Assembly (NCBI GenBank): GCA_964387645.1
Contig: CAYLYM010000004.1
Coordinates: 8,133-72,132 of the forward strand
Length of the DNA stretch: 64,000 bases
From: CAYLYM01 sp964387645
GTDB taxonomy: Bacteria > Calditrichota > Calditrichia > RBG-13-44-9
Reading direction: 5' to 3'
Each line of letters starts with the position of its first letter. Position 1 is the stretch's first letter. A program made the position numbers and the translations under genes. Under the pieces are notes generated by a model. The model worked only from the letters and a program-made list of their open reading frames with translations. It made no database searches and had not been told where the DNA came from. Shown here piece after piece: positions 63,930-64,000 of this stretch.

Positions 63930-64000
63930 TAAAATATAAAGATTAGGGAATTTCTGAATAAAATGCTTTTGGCAGGAATAAAACTTTCATAATCACAATA

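Noticed and set aside
1..64000. CRISPR array, insertion sequence, prophage or toxin-antitoxin pair
   Set aside because: No regularly spaced repeats, transposase, integrase, phage structural gene or recognisable toxin-antitoxin pair was seen on either strand.

Overview
The window looks like a chromosomal contig from a Gram-negative bacterium of low to moderate GC. It is probably a lineage in or near the FCB group (Bacteroidota, Calditrichota, candidate phyla such as KSB1). The evidence is an adjacent porU-porV pair (type IX secretion), FlgD-like C-terminal sorting sequences, a LolCDE-type lipoprotein exporter, and a promoter ahead of the main operon that matches the Bacteroidota TTG-N19-TAnnTTTG pattern as well as a weak sigma70 pattern. 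A run of ten Ns at 19554-19563 suggests a draft or metagenomic assembly. The phylum is my inference.

Positions 1-5436 (minus strand) hold lysS, a LolC/E permease, lolD and recG, the last cut by the window edge. Positions 5924-15321 (plus) are a compact chemosensory operon: an extended response regulator, a CheY, a CheW, a methyl-accepting protein and a 1820-residue CheA with a receiver domain. The gene order matches pilGHIJ-chpA of twitching bacteria and pixGHIJL of cyanobacteria, with no methylation enzymes. It ends at a clear hairpin terminator. Positions 15583-18945 (plus) hold a secreted beta-helix protein, a deoxynucleoside kinase and a glycosyltransferase. A glycosyl-hydrolase-like secreted protein (19351-20513, minus) is broken by the assembly gap but can be followed on both sides of it.

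Positions 20697-51752 (minus) are the core of the window: one head-to-tail array of translation and transcription genes. The order is tRNA-Thr, Tyr, Gly, Thr, tuf, rpmG, tRNA-Trp, secE, nusG, rplKAJL, rpoBC, rpsLG, fusA, then the whole S10, spc and alpha operons from rpsJ to rplQ, with map and infA inside and adk absent. I see a promoter at its head, a second possible promoter before rpsL, and a strong terminator after rplQ. These genes make the ribosome, its elongation factors, RNA polymerase and the SecYE channel. Several starts are better placed a few codons inside the longest frame, because the Shine-Dalgarno sequence lies within the longer frame.

Positions 51829-55241 are a mixed region: a lone oligopeptide-type permease, a PLP-dependent sulfur amino acid enzyme, a stand-alone Lrp/AsnC ligand-binding domain and cytidine deaminase. 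Positions 55264-63862 (minus) are a surface and secretion cluster: a very long PorU-like C25 protease, a PorV-like barrel, an Fn3-type probable lipoprotein, a small SLBB protein and a predicted outer membrane protein with a coiled-coil tail.

I did not find an insertion sequence, phage, CRISPR array or obvious defence system. The most unusual items are the methylation-free chemosensory operon with its giant kinase, the enlarged PorU with its companion genes, the uninterrupted ribosomal super-array, and a 19-bp tandem repeat in the lysS leader.
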